In this document: piece after piece, positions 43,485-52,350 of the stretch
Numbering within the stretch: position 1 is the first letter of the stretch
Layout of the letters: the number at the start of each line of letters is the position of its first letter
Assembly: GCA_965249735.1 (NCBI GenBank)
Contig: CBDFMS010000025.1
Coordinates: 496,001 to 560,000, forward strand
Direction: 5' to 3'
DNA length: 64,000 nucleotides
Source of the DNA: JANQSS01 sp965249735
GTDB taxonomy: Bacteria > Bacteroidota > Bacteroidia > Chitinophagales > Saprospiraceae
Program-made: the position numbers and the translations under genes
The notes under the pieces: generated by a model
What the model saw: the letters and a program-made list of their open reading frames with translations, nothing else
Database searches by the model: none
What the model was told of the DNA's origin: nothing

Positions 43485-44426
43485 ATGTGGAGTACAGAAA
43501 TTTCAGTGAACAGATCAGAAGATCAATTTACACATAAAAGCAAGATGATGGCACTGGGATCCTGCTTTGCTGATGAAATTGGGCAACGCCTGGATGATCT
43601 TTATTTTGATATTGAAGTCAACCCCTTTGGTGTTCTTTACAATCCGGTCTCACTTGCCAGGTCCATTGGATGGTTAACCGGCCGACTGGAATGGGAGGGT
43701 GATGGTTGTTTTGAACATCAAGGTCTATGGAGACATTTTGATGTGCATAGCCGGGTAAGTAAGACTCATAGATCCGAATTTGTGAATCACGTGAACACAA
43801 TAATTGAGGAAGGACGTGCTCAATTGCGTGAGTCAGCTTTAGTGATCTTGACATTTGGCTCATCTTTTGTTTGGGAAAAATCAGATGGTGGTGTTGTAGC
43901 CAATTGCCATAAGTTACCTGCCAGCGAATTTTCAAGACGTATGCTGACGCCACTGGAAATTCAGCAAGCAATAAAAAGTATGATTGACGACATACATACG
44001 GTGAATAAGACGTGTGTCATCCTGGTTACCGTCAGTCCAGTACGTCATATTCGGGATGGTCTTGTCGAAAATAGTTGGTCCAAAGCACGATTGCTGGATA
44101 GCTGTAGACAAATCGCTGAGTCCTCGAAACAAGTCACTTATTTTCCTTCATATGAAATTCAACTTGATGAGTTACGGGATTATCGGTTTTATGCTGAAGA
44201 TATGATTCATCCGTCCAGCCAGTCAGTTGACCATATATTTTCTAAGTTCTTTCATGCATATTTTTCAAATGTACCTGCCGAATTGATCCAATTAATAAAA
44301 AAGGTAAAAAATAATTTGAAACATAGACCTTTCGATTCAAACTCAGAAGCGTATCACAAGCATTTGAAGAAGACGGAAGAATTAATTAGGACCGTTTATA
44401 ATAAATATGATATAGAATTAAAATAA
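43485..44426 (+). CDS. GSCFA-domain protein
   Basis: A 313-residue cytoplasmic protein of the GSCFA family, named for its N-terminal motif, here MMALGSCFADEIGQRL. It is an SGNH-hydrolase-like fold: nucleophile Ser in GSCFAD, VILTFGSSFVWE block, VTVSPVRHIRDGL (a GxND-like position replaced), and a C-terminal YFYAEDMIHPSSQSVDHIFSKF resembling the DxxH block (D-M-I-H-P). The ATG at 43485 replaces a TTG at 43476. The family is common in Bacteroidota with an undetermined substrate. It runs divergently to the ECF operon and converges on the LacI gene. Confidence 0.88.
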   Translation: MWSTEISVNRSEDQFTHKSKMMALGSCFADEIGQRLDDLYFDIEVNPFGVLYNPVSLARSIGWLTGRLEWEGDGCFEHQGLWRHFDVHSRVSKTHRSEFVNHVNTIIEEGRAQLRESALVILTFGSSFVWEKSDGGVVANCHKLPASEFSRRMLTPLEIQQAIKSMIDDIHTVNKTCVILVTVSPVRHIRDGLVENSWSKARLLDSCRQIAESSKQVTYFPSYEIQLDELRDYRFYAEDMIHPSSQSVDHIFSKFFHAYFSNVPAELIQLIKKVKNNLKHRPFDSNSEAYHKHLKKTEELIRTVYNKYDIELK

Positions 44427-44442
44427 TTTGGCTTACACTTTG

Positions 44443-45525
44443 TCAAAGCGCCATCTCTAGCTCATTATTTAATTCAGTCAGATAGTTTTCATAATTTTCT
44501 TTGACCACAACGTCTACCGGTAAATACTGTTTGGTTTCAATATGTTTGTTGTAGACAAAGTAGTTCAGAATATTGATCATGCCCAAGTACCCTTGCCTGG
44601 CTGGATCTTGATTCAATAAAAAATCTATCGAATTAGATTTGAGCAATTCAATATTTTGAGAGATCAGATCAAATCCTATTACTGTAATTTGGTTGACGAA
44701 TTTTTTAAATTCTGGCACGTCATTAATTAATCTGTAGGCTCGTGAATTTGTAAAGAACATACCTTCAATATCTGAATGCTCTGATAATATTTGATGTGCA
44801 AAACGGGTCAAATTATCCACATCGTCAAATTCTTTAATTTGGAAATTAAGAATTTGACTTTGGCAATTATTTTCTTGATTGAAATCGTGGAGTCCTTTTA
44901 TTTTTTCTTCAATGTGAATCGCATTTTTCAAATCATGGCCTAAAGTTATGACTGCAATTTTCTTTTTTGATCCGATTGTTAAATCAAATAGTTTTCCTGC
45001 CAGCTGTCCACATTGATAGGAGTTTTGTCCTATGTAGCACAGAATATCAGGGTCTTTGATTTCAGAGTTTATGCAGACAAAAGGAATGCTGTTTTGTTGT
45101 GCGATTTGAAGGTAGCGTCTGAATTCTTTATAGTAAACAGGTGCGGTTAATATCGCTTTTGGCTTGTCGTTGATGGCCCGATCCAGGCTGGAACAAAACG
45201 ATTGCTTGTCGAATAAATCAAAGTCATAAGACTTTATTGTGATCCCATAGCTTTTGGCTAAGTTGATCGTCTTTTTGATTCCCAGTCGAGGTGCTTGCCA
45301 AAATGGATCCGATTTGGGATTTGGCAAGACAATGACAACCGGAATAGCCGTATTGTGGGCAAGGTTGCTTGCAAAGATGTTCTTGACATAACCATTTTGC
45401 TCAGCGATTTCAAGAATTTTTCGCTTCTTTTCCGGATCGATCTTTCCTCGGTCATTTAACGCTCTATCTACCGTCCCACGGGAAACTCCGGCTAATTTGG
45501 CTATGTCTTTTATCGTGATTTTCAT
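44443..45525 (-). CDS. LacI-family transcriptional regulator of the amino-sugar locus
   Basis: A 360-residue LacI/GalR regulator; ATG 45525 gives the standard N-terminus KITIKDIAKLAGVSRGTVDRALNDRGKIDPEKKRKILEIAEQNGY (helix-turn-helix and hinge). An upstream in-frame extension (to 45777) overlaps the divergent gene and has no helix-turn-helix, so it is rejected. The ligand-binding domain is periplasmic-binding-protein like (VVIVLPNPKSDPFWQ; CYIGQNSYQCGQLAGKLFD; FTNSRAYRLI; DQILSE..., ending in a KTV-like tail). It faces nagB across a 47-88-base gap with two near-palindromes, which are its likely operators. GlcNAc or GlcN phosphate is the likely inducer, by context. Confidence 0.9.
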   Translation of the reverse strand: MKITIKDIAKLAGVSRGTVDRALNDRGKIDPEKKRKILEIAEQNGYVKNIFASNLAHNTAIPVVIVLPNPKSDPFWQAPRLGIKKTINLAKSYGITIKSYDFDLFDKQSFCSSLDRAINDKPKAILTAPVYYKEFRRYLQIAQQNSIPFVCINSEIKDPDILCYIGQNSYQCGQLAGKLFDLTIGSKKKIAVITLGHDLKNAIHIEEKIKGLHDFNQENNCQSQILNFQIKEFDDVDNLTRFAHQILSEHSDIEGMFFTNSRAYRLINDVPEFKKFVNQITVIGFDLISQNIELLKSNSIDFLLNQDPARQGYLGMINILNYFVYNKHIETKQYLPVDVVVKENYENYLTELNNELEMAL

Positions 45526-45542
45526 AAAAATTTTTAAAAAAA

Positions 45543-45558
45543 GTGTGCGCGAGCACAT
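45543..45558. promoter_or_regulatory. Candidate LacI-type operator 1
   Basis: GTGTGCGCGAGCACAT, a near-palindrome (TGTGC...GCACA) between the regulator and nagB, about 10 bases upstream of the -7 box, in the region where a -33 element is expected. Related to operator 2 in the opposite orientation. Confidence 0.5.
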
Positions 45559-45568
45559 AAAAAAATTA

Positions 45569-45576
45569 TACATTTG
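45569..45576 (+). promoter_or_regulatory. -7 promoter box of the nagB operon
   Basis: TACATTTG matches TAnnTTTG exactly and is immediately followed by operator 2 at 45577-45590, so binding there would block transcription. Confidence 0.55.
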
Positions 45577-45590
45577 ATGTGTACGCACAC
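45577..45590. promoter_or_regulatory. Candidate LacI-type operator 2
   Basis: ATGTGTACGCACAC: palindromic around TGTG..CACA, with the reverse complement GTGTGCGTACACAT related to operator 1. It covers the start of transcription expected from the -7 box at 45569-45576. Confidence 0.5.
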
Positions 45591-45612
45591 GCGGCAATCC
45601 AAAAGCAAGTAT

Positions 45613-47559
45613 ATGAAGAAAGTGACAAATATGACTGGTAGGATAACAAAATATCCTGAAAATCTGGTCTATCAGATCAAGTCGTTTGAGAAGATCCCGG
45701 TGGAAATATTCGAGAGTGCGCGAGAAGGTAGTATCCATATAGCCAACAGCATTGCGCTGGCATTGCGTGCAAAGCAACAGCGAAATGAAAAGCTCATTAT
45801 TGGTTTGGCAACCGGTTCTTCGCCCCTAAGGGTTTATGCAGAATTGATACGCATGCATCGAGAAGAAGGACTGAGTTTTCACAATATGGTCACATTTAAT
45901 CTCGACGAATACTACCCGATATTGCCCGAACATCCAGAGAGTTACCATCATTTTATGAATGAGTATTTCTTTGACCATATCGATATTCCCGAAGACCAAA
46001 TCAATATTCCAACCGGTGTCATTTCGCTTGAGAAGCTGGAAGAATTTTGTCATTCTTATGAAAAGAAGATTGAGATGTATGGTGGTTTGGATATTCAGTT
46101 ATTAGGTATTGGACGTACCGGACATATCGGATTTAATGAGCCCGGGAGTGAGGAGAATTCGATCACAAGATTGGTGCGATTGGATAATATCACCCGACGC
46201 GATGCACAAAAGGACTTCGATGGAATTGAGAGTGTGCCTTATCGGGCTGTCACCATGGGCGTGAGCTCGATCATAAAGGCGAAGGAGATTTATTTGATGG
46301 CTTGGGGCCAACACAAAGCCGGGATCGTCAAAACAGCGGTAGAATCAAAACCCAATTCGGCGGTTCCAGCGACATATCTCCAAAATCATCCGCGCGTGCG
46401 GTTTTATCTTGATAAAGAAGCGGCTACCAAATTGACCAGGGTTGAAACACCATGGAAAGTTGGTTCCTGTTCATGGGATGATCATTTGACTTGTAAGGCA
46501 GTGACGTGGTTGTCCCTGGAGTCCGGTAAGCCGATTTTAAAATTGACTGATGAAGATTATAGCGAACATGGATTAAATGAACTGATATTAAATAGAAATA
46601 GCGCTTATCAAATAAATATTGAAATATTCAATCATCTACAGCACACGATTACCGGATGGCCGGGAGGAAAGCCAAATACGGACGATACGTTCAGACCCGA
46701 ACGATCCACACCTGCAAAAAAACGTGTTTTAATTTTTTCACCTCATCCCGATGATGATGTGATATCGATGGGGGGCACATTCATTAGATTAGTTGAGCAA
46801 GGCCATGAAGTGCATGTTGCCTATCAAACATCCGGAAATATTGCCGTTCATGATCATGACGCGCTGCGATATCTTGAGTTTTTTGAAGCTTATCTCGAGG
46901 CGAATGAAGCGGATAGCCAATTCAAGGATGTCTTACTCGCAAAGAAATTATTAAAAAGCGCAAGCAAAAATAAAAATTCAGCTCAGGTCAGGAAAATTAA
47001 AGGCCTAGTCCGTAGAGGGGAGGCGCGGTTAGGTGCTCGAATGTGTGGCCTTAAGGACTATCAAATTCACCACCTTGATATGCCATTTTATGAGACCGGG
47101 CAAGTAAAGAAAAATTTACTTTCAGATGCAGATATCGAAATCATCATGGATTTACTTGAGGAGTTTAAACCGCATCAGGTATTTGCTGCAGGCGATTTGG
47201 CTGATCCGCACGGGACGCACAGGGTTTGCCTGGATGCGATTATAGATGCTTTTAAACGACTAAATAAAGAAAGCTGGGTAAAAAATTGTTGGTTGTGGTT
47301 GTACCGAGGGGCATGGCATGAATTTGCCATTGATGAAATTGAAATGACAGTCCCCCTTTCTCCGGAAGAATTAATTAAAAAACGAAGAGCCATTTATGCG
47401 CATCAATCGCAAAAAGATCAACCTCCGTTTCCTGGCGAAGATCAACGCGAGTTTTGGCAACGGTCTGAAGATAGAAATAAACAAACAGCTCAAATTTATC
47501 GAAATCTCGGTTTTGCAGAATATGAAGCTATGGAAGCTTTTAAACGATGGAAATTCTAA
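45613..47559 (+). CDS. nagB: Glucosamine-6-phosphate deaminase fused to a PIG-L deacetylase
   Basis: A 648-residue fusion enzyme. N-terminal half: NagB fold with ATGSSPLRVYAELIR (phosphate loop), FNLDEYYPI (catalytic Asp), GIGRTGHIGFNEPGS (His/Glu motif) and the HPRVRF block, converting GlcN6P to Fru6P and ammonia. C-terminal half from about residue 377: an LmbE/PIG-L zinc deacetylase, FSPHPDDDVISMGG with the Pro-His-Pro-Asp-Asp metal motif, and DLADPHGTHRVCLDAI. Bacteroidota often have this fusion; the PIG-L domain may deacetylate GlcNAc(-6P) so one protein would do both NagA- and NagB-like steps. ATG 45613 preferred; the leader includes operator 2. SusC follows 26 bases after the stop. Confidence 0.9.
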   Translation: MKKVTNMTGRITKYPENLVYQIKSFEKIPVEIFESAREGSIHIANSIALALRAKQQRNEKLIIGLATGSSPLRVYAELIRMHREEGLSFHNMVTFNLDEYYPILPEHPESYHHFMNEYFFDHIDIPEDQINIPTGVISLEKLEEFCHSYEKKIEMYGGLDIQLLGIGRTGHIGFNEPGSEENSITRLVRLDNITRRDAQKDFDGIESVPYRAVTMGVSSIIKAKEIYLMAWGQHKAGIVKTAVESKPNSAVPATYLQNHPRVRFYLDKEAATKLTRVETPWKVGSCSWDDHLTCKAVTWLSLESGKPILKLTDEDYSEHGLNELILNRNSAYQINIEIFNHLQHTITGWPGGKPNTDDTFRPERSTPAKKRVLIFSPHPDDDVISMGGTFIRLVEQGHEVHVAYQTSGNIAVHDHDALRYLEFFEAYLEANEADSQFKDVLLAKKLLKSASKNKNSAQVRKIKGLVRRGEARLGARMCGLKDYQIHHLDMPFYETGQVKKNLLSDADIEIIMDLLEEFKPHQVFAAGDLADPHGTHRVCLDAIIDAFKRLNKESWVKNCWLWLYRGAWHEFAIDEIEMTVPLSPEELIKKRRAIYAHQSQKDQPPFPGEDQREFWQRSEDRNKQTAQIYRNLGFAEYEAMEAFKRWKF

Positions 47560-47585
47560 TTATTCAATTTTAATATATCAAACTA

Positions 47586-50500
47586 ATGAAACGACGTTTA
47601 CAAAATGAATTAGCATTAAAGCCCGGATGGGTCAACCGCATGTTGACCCTTTTGTGCTTTTTTGTGCTCACAGGAGCAACTGCCTACGGGCAAACTGTTT
47701 CCGGGACTGTTTCGGATGAAAACAATGAACCTCTGATTGGTGCAACGGTTATCGAGTTCGGTACAACCAATGGGACAGTCACTGATTTTGACGGAAATTT
47801 TAGTCTCACACTTTCTGGTACCAGTACACAACTGGAAGTTAGCTATATCGGCTATGAGACACGCAGCATGGCAGCGGTTTCAGGAGCCCCGATGTCAATT
47901 ACACTATCCCAAGGGATTGCCATTGATGAAGTGGTAGTTACAGCACTTGGTATTTCACGTGAGAAAAAAGGATTGAGTTATGCGGTGGATGAAGTGTCAG
48001 GCGATGAACTCAGTCGAGTGAAAGATGCCAATGTAATCAACTCACTCGCCGGAAAAGCACCAGGTGTATTTATCAATAAAAGTAGCGCGGGTGTAGGTGG
48101 TTCAACACGGGTTATTCTCCGTGGAAATAAATCTACCACGAATAATGAACCACTTTACGTGATTGACGGAATTCCAATGATCAATCGGGTACCCTTAGAT
48201 AATAATCCTAGTGGAGAACAAATAAACGTCTTTGGTGGAACCGTCGATAATGGTGATGGTATCTCTAATATTAATCCGGATGACATTGAGTCTATGTCCG
48301 TGTTAAAAGGAGCTTCTGCTGCAGCCCTTTATGGTAGTCAAGCAGCGAATGGCGTCATCCTGATCACAACTAAAAAAGGTAAATCCGGTAAACCAAAAAT
48401 TTCTTTCTCTTCAAGTTATACAGCTGAAGAAGTAGCTGTTGAACCGGAATTACAATATCGGTATGGTCAAACATCAGACGGAGCAGAATTTAGCTGGGGC
48501 GGCGGCGTCAATGCGGCAGATCATGTATCTGATTTCTTTGAGACCGGAAGCACCTTTATTAATTCATTGAGTATAAGTGGTGGTACAGATCGTGCGACAA
48601 GTTATTTCTCATATGCAAATACATATGCTGAAGGGGTCATGCCAACCAATGAATTGAAAAGACATAATGTTACCTTCAGACAAACAATGAATTTCCTGGA
48701 TGATCGACTGAATGTGAATGGATCTTTAAGTTACATCAGCCAGGGTGTGAAAAACAGACCGGGTGGAGGATTGTATTTTAATCCCCTGACAGGATTGTAT
48801 TTATTTCCCCGTGGTTTGGATTTTAATACATACAAAACAAATTTTGAAGTTTATTCGGAAGCACGAAATTTCAATGTTCAAAATTGGGTAGCTGATCGGG
48901 ATATTCAACAAAATCCCTGGTGGATATTAAATCGCAATCAAAATGATAGTGACCGGGATCGTTATCTCGCATCAGTTGGATTAAGTTATAAATTGACAGA
49001 TCAACTAAGCGTTCAGGCACGTGGAAATATTGATCATTCATATGATCAATATGTACATAATATCTATGCAACTACTCAAGGTACACTGTCAGATAATAAC
49101 GGCCGATACATTTATAATGATACAGAAGGATCCCAAATATATGGTGATGTCATCTTCACGTTTGCTGATAATTTAAGTGATGAAGTGGCATTGGATATCA
49201 ATGTGGGAGCCAGTCATACGAATACAAAACACTATTCAGTGATCGCGGATTCAAAGAATGGCGATCTTTCCTTTGCAAACAAATTCGGGCTCCAATATAT
49301 GAAGGACCCTATTGCCTCGAATCTCAAAGAACTTTTAACCCGGGTCAAGAAGAATGCAGTGTTTGCCAGTGCTCAGTTAGGATATAGAAGCATGTTATAC
49401 CTTGATGTGACCGCTCGAAATGACTGGTCCTCCGCATTACCCAACGATTCCTATTTTTACCCATCTGTTGGTGTAACCGCTATCCTTACGGAAATGGTTG
49501 ACCTTGCATTCCTTGATTTTGCAAAACTTCGCGCTTCCTATGCGCAGGTTGGAAATGATGTACCGGCTTACCTGGCTAACCCAAAAGAACAGCGTGGAAC
49601 AATTGAAAATGGACAATTAAAATTCTCGACTGAAGCTCCGCTCCCGGGGACTGAATTGGTTCCTGAAGAATCATCTTCATTTGAAATTGGATTGGATATT
49701 CGCGCCGTGAACAATCGATTAGGAATAGACCTCACCTATTATAAAACAAATACTAAAAATCAATTTATCAGTATTACTGCTCCTGCCGGTTCAGGTTTTA
49801 CAAGGTATTTGATTAATGCGGGTGATGTGCAAAATTCAGGTATCGAAGCAAGAGTGGATTTCGATGTAATAAAAAGCAATGATTTTAATTGGAATACGAG
49901 CGTGAATATGACAGCAAATTCAAATGAAATTATTGAATTATCGGTGGAATTTGATGACAATCCTGATGGTCCGGCAGCCTTTTTTATTACCAACGAAGCT
50001 GTAAATAGTTATGGAATGGTCGTACAAAAAGGCGGTTCATTCGGTGATATCTGGGGAGAGCGATTTGCTCGCGATGACCAGGGACGAATTATGCTCGATG
50101 AAGACATGAAGCCGCAAAAAGATGGTTTAGGATTCGTTGGAAACCCAAATCCAGATTTTATGTTGGGTTGGGCCAATGATATTCAATATAAAGACCTATC
50201 GGTTAGTTTTTTAATTGATGGAAGATTCGGTGGTGAAGTACTATCTGTAACCGAGGCTCTCTTGGATGAACACGGAGTTTCTGAAACAACGGCTGCAGCG
50301 CGTGATGCAGGCAGCGTACAAGTAAATGCAGTAGATGCAAATGGAGGAGCGGTTAGTACATTACCAGCGGATCTGTATTATGGCGCTGTTGGAGGTCGAC
50401 AAGGAATTTCGGAAAATTATGTCTACGATGCCACGAATATCAGATTGCGTGAAGTTGCAATTGGATATCGATTGCCGAATAAAATAGCAGGAGTCAGTGC

Positions 50501-50660
50501 AAAAATAAGTTTGATCGGAAGAAATTTATTCTTCTTTACAAATGATGCACCTTTCGATCCTGATGTTACTGCTTCAACCGGTGTTGGATTGCAGGGTATT
50601 GACATATTTAGTTTACCATCGACCCGGAGTTATGGTGTAAACCTGACATTGGATTTCTAA
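47586..50660 (+). CDS. SusC/RagA-type TonB-dependent outer-membrane transporter
   Basis: A 1024-residue SusC-like receptor: signal peptide (MLTLLCFFVLTGATAYGQ), N-terminal carboxypeptidase-like domain (SGTVSDENNEPLIGATVIEFGTTNGTVTDFDGNFSL), a TonB box-containing turn (GIAIDEVVVTALGISREKKGLSYAVDEVSG), plug domain with the RGxxS motif (RVILRGNKSTTNNEPLYVIDGIPM) and a long C-terminal barrel ending NLTLDF. Together with the SusD partner it imports the target glycan or its oligosaccharides across the outer membrane, energised by TonB. It follows the NagB fusion gene and precedes susD with 18 bases between. Confidence 0.95.
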   Translation: MKRRLQNELALKPGWVNRMLTLLCFFVLTGATAYGQTVSGTVSDENNEPLIGATVIEFGTTNGTVTDFDGNFSLTLSGTSTQLEVSYIGYETRSMAAVSGAPMSITLSQGIAIDEVVVTALGISREKKGLSYAVDEVSGDELSRVKDANVINSLAGKAPGVFINKSSAGVGGSTRVILRGNKSTTNNEPLYVIDGIPMINRVPLDNNPSGEQINVFGGTVDNGDGISNINPDDIESMSVLKGASAAALYGSQAANGVILITTKKGKSGKPKISFSSSYTAEEVAVEPELQYRYGQTSDGAEFSWGGGVNAADHVSDFFETGSTFINSLSISGGTDRATSYFSYANTYAEGVMPTNELKRHNVTFRQTMNFLDDRLNVNGSLSYISQGVKNRPGGGLYFNPLTGLYLFPRGLDFNTYKTNFEVYSEARNFNVQNWVADRDIQQNPWWILNRNQNDSDRDRYLASVGLSYKLTDQLSVQARGNIDHSYDQYVHNIYATTQGTLSDNNGRYIYNDTEGSQIYGDVIFTFADNLSDEVALDINVGASHTNTKHYSVIADSKNGDLSFANKFGLQYMKDPIASNLKELLTRVKKNAVFASAQLGYRSMLYLDVTARNDWSSALPNDSYFYPSVGVTAILTEMVDLAFLDFAKLRASYAQVGNDVPAYLANPKEQRGTIENGQLKFSTEAPLPGTELVPEESSSFEIGLDIRAVNNRLGIDLTYYKTNTKNQFISITAPAGSGFTRYLINAGDVQNSGIEARVDFDVIKSNDFNWNTSVNMTANSNEIIELSVEFDDNPDGPAAFFITNEAVNSYGMVVQKGGSFGDIWGERFARDDQGRIMLDEDMKPQKDGLGFVGNPNPDFMLGWANDIQYKDLSVSFLIDGRFGGEVLSVTEALLDEHGVSETTAAARDAGSVQVNAVDANGGAVSTLPADLYYGAVGGRQGISENYVYDATNIRLREVAIGYRLPNKIAGVSAKISLIGRNLFFFTNDAPFDPDVTASTGVGLQGIDIFSLPSTRSYGVNLTLDF

Positions 50661-50678
50661 CAATCAAAAATTAATTAA

Positions 50679-52265
50679 ATGAAAAATTTAAAATATATCA
50701 TCTTATGCGCTGCCTTTGGTCTGGCATTGGCCTTAGGCAATGTAGGGTGTAGTGAAGGTTTTGAAGAATACAATCAAGACCCATTCGCCCTGACAAATGA
50801 CGACCTGGCTTCGGATTACCGATTGGTGGGAGAACCATTTGTGAATATTATTCGAAATATTTATGTCCATACACCAGCTTGGGTAACGCAATTACAGCAA
50901 AACTTAATCGGTGATGTTTACTCCGGATATATGATGCCACCTACGCCTTTTGCCGGTAATTCAAATAATATGAATTATAATCTGGTAGACGGATGGAACA
51001 CATGGGCATGGAATCCTTCTTATCAGGACGTATTAGCTCCAGCTTTATTGGTAGAGCAAAATGCCGGAACGGAATTTAATGAGTTTCTGGCCTGGTTAGA
51101 CATTTTAAAAGTGGAAGCCATGCATCGTGTGACCGATATGTTTGGTCCGGTCATCTATACAACATTTGGTACTGTAGGGGAGGATGGATCAATTCAATAC
51201 GATTGTCAGGATGTCGTATATGATGCTTTTTTCCAGGATCTTGATTCCGGTGTTGAAGGATTGGATGCATTTCTTCAAACAGGAAAAGCAAGTCCGTTTA
51301 CAAACTTTGATGAAGTATACGGTGGCGATATCACCAAATGGATTCAATTTGCGAATAGTTTAAGACTTCGATTGGCTATACGTATCTCAAAAGTTGATCC
51401 TGCCCGTGCAAAAATGGAAGCTGAAAAAGCTGTAAGTAATCCACATGGTTTGATTTCTTCAAACGATGGAAATTTCACTGTGAAGAATTCAGTAGACCAT
51501 CCAATGAATACAATTAACAATGCATGGAATGATATTCGCATGGGTGCACCTATGGAATCTATTCTTGTTGGATATAATGATCCGAGGTTGCCGGAATATT
51601 TCCAGCCTGCAACACAGACAGAAGTTGCCGGAGAATACAAGGGAATACGTCTGGGAATTGAAATTGCTGATAAAGGAACTTATGTAGGTTACTCTGCTCT
51701 GCAGTCGTTGGGAGATATCCAATTGATGGTTGCCGCTGAAACACAATTCTTATTAGCAGAAGGTGCTTTACGCGGATGGAGCATGGGTGGTAATGCCAAA
51801 GACTTTTATGAAGCCGGTATTCAAATCTCATTTGATCAGTATGGACTTGGTGGTGCCGATGCTTACATGGCAGACAATACTTCCATGCCGATACCATATG
51901 TTGATGCAAATAATTCAGTGAATAGTGTTGATGCAGGATCACCTATACTGTCAACAATTACAATTGCATGGGATGGTGGAGCAGACTTCGAAACGAATTT
52001 AGAACGAATTATTACGCAGAAATGGATCTGTATGTTTCCTGATGGTCAGGAAGCCTGGTCTGAGTATCGAAGAACAGGTTATCCGGTTTTATTTCCAGTT
52101 GTTATAAACAATAGTGGAGGTGAAGTTGATACGGATGAACAAATCAAGCGAATAAAATATATAGGATCAGAGTACACGCAGAATCCGGGAGGGGTGCAGC
52201 AAGGCATTGATTGTCTTGGTGGGCCGGATGTCGGAGGAACGTCACTTTGGTGGGATGTAGATTAA
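50679..52265 (+). CDS. SusD/RagB-like glycan-binding lipoprotein (SusD-like_2 type)
   Basis: A 528-residue lipoprotein; lipobox at LALGNVGCSEG (about residue 24). The N-terminal NQDP helix (EEYNQDPFALTNDDL) and NSLRLRLAIRISKVDPARAKMEAEKAVSN TPR-like block are typical of the SusD-like_2 family; EAWSEYRRTGYPVLFP in the C-terminal part is the family's W-x-E-x-R-R-T-G-Y-P signature. It sits as a lid on the SusC channel and captures the glycan. A terminator candidate follows, so the next gene may be expressed at a lower level. Confidence 0.92.
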   Translation: MKNLKYIILCAAFGLALALGNVGCSEGFEEYNQDPFALTNDDLASDYRLVGEPFVNIIRNIYVHTPAWVTQLQQNLIGDVYSGYMMPPTPFAGNSNNMNYNLVDGWNTWAWNPSYQDVLAPALLVEQNAGTEFNEFLAWLDILKVEAMHRVTDMFGPVIYTTFGTVGEDGSIQYDCQDVVYDAFFQDLDSGVEGLDAFLQTGKASPFTNFDEVYGGDITKWIQFANSLRLRLAIRISKVDPARAKMEAEKAVSNPHGLISSNDGNFTVKNSVDHPMNTINNAWNDIRMGAPMESILVGYNDPRLPEYFQPATQTEVAGEYKGIRLGIEIADKGTYVGYSALQSLGDIQLMVAAETQFLLAEGALRGWSMGGNAKDFYEAGIQISFDQYGLGGADAYMADNTSMPIPYVDANNSVNSVDAGSPILSTITIAWDGGADFETNLERIITQKWICMFPDGQEAWSEYRRTGYPVLFPVVINNSGGEVDTDEQIKRIKYIGSEYTQNPGGVQQGIDCLGGPDVGGTSLWWDVD

Positions 52266-52291
52266 TTATTTTGTTTCATATGTACTATTAG

Positions 52292-52348
52292 AAGAGTCAG
52301 TTTTTTATATACCTTCAAGGAATTAAATTACTGGCTCTTTTTTTTTTC
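52292..52348 (+). terminator. Possible partial terminator after susD
   Basis: AAGAGTCAG (52292-52300) pairs with CTGGCTCTT (52331-52339) (one U-G), with a ~30-base AT-rich loop and a run of T to 52348. A long loop makes it weaker than the 24123 terminator; it may only reduce read-through into the FG-GAP gene. Confidence 0.55.
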
Positions 52349-52350
52349 TA

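Noticed and set aside
45526..45777. N-terminal extension of the LacI-type regulator
   Set aside because: It overlaps the divergent nagB start and operators; the helix-turn-helix begins exactly at ATG 45525, so the shorter start is used.
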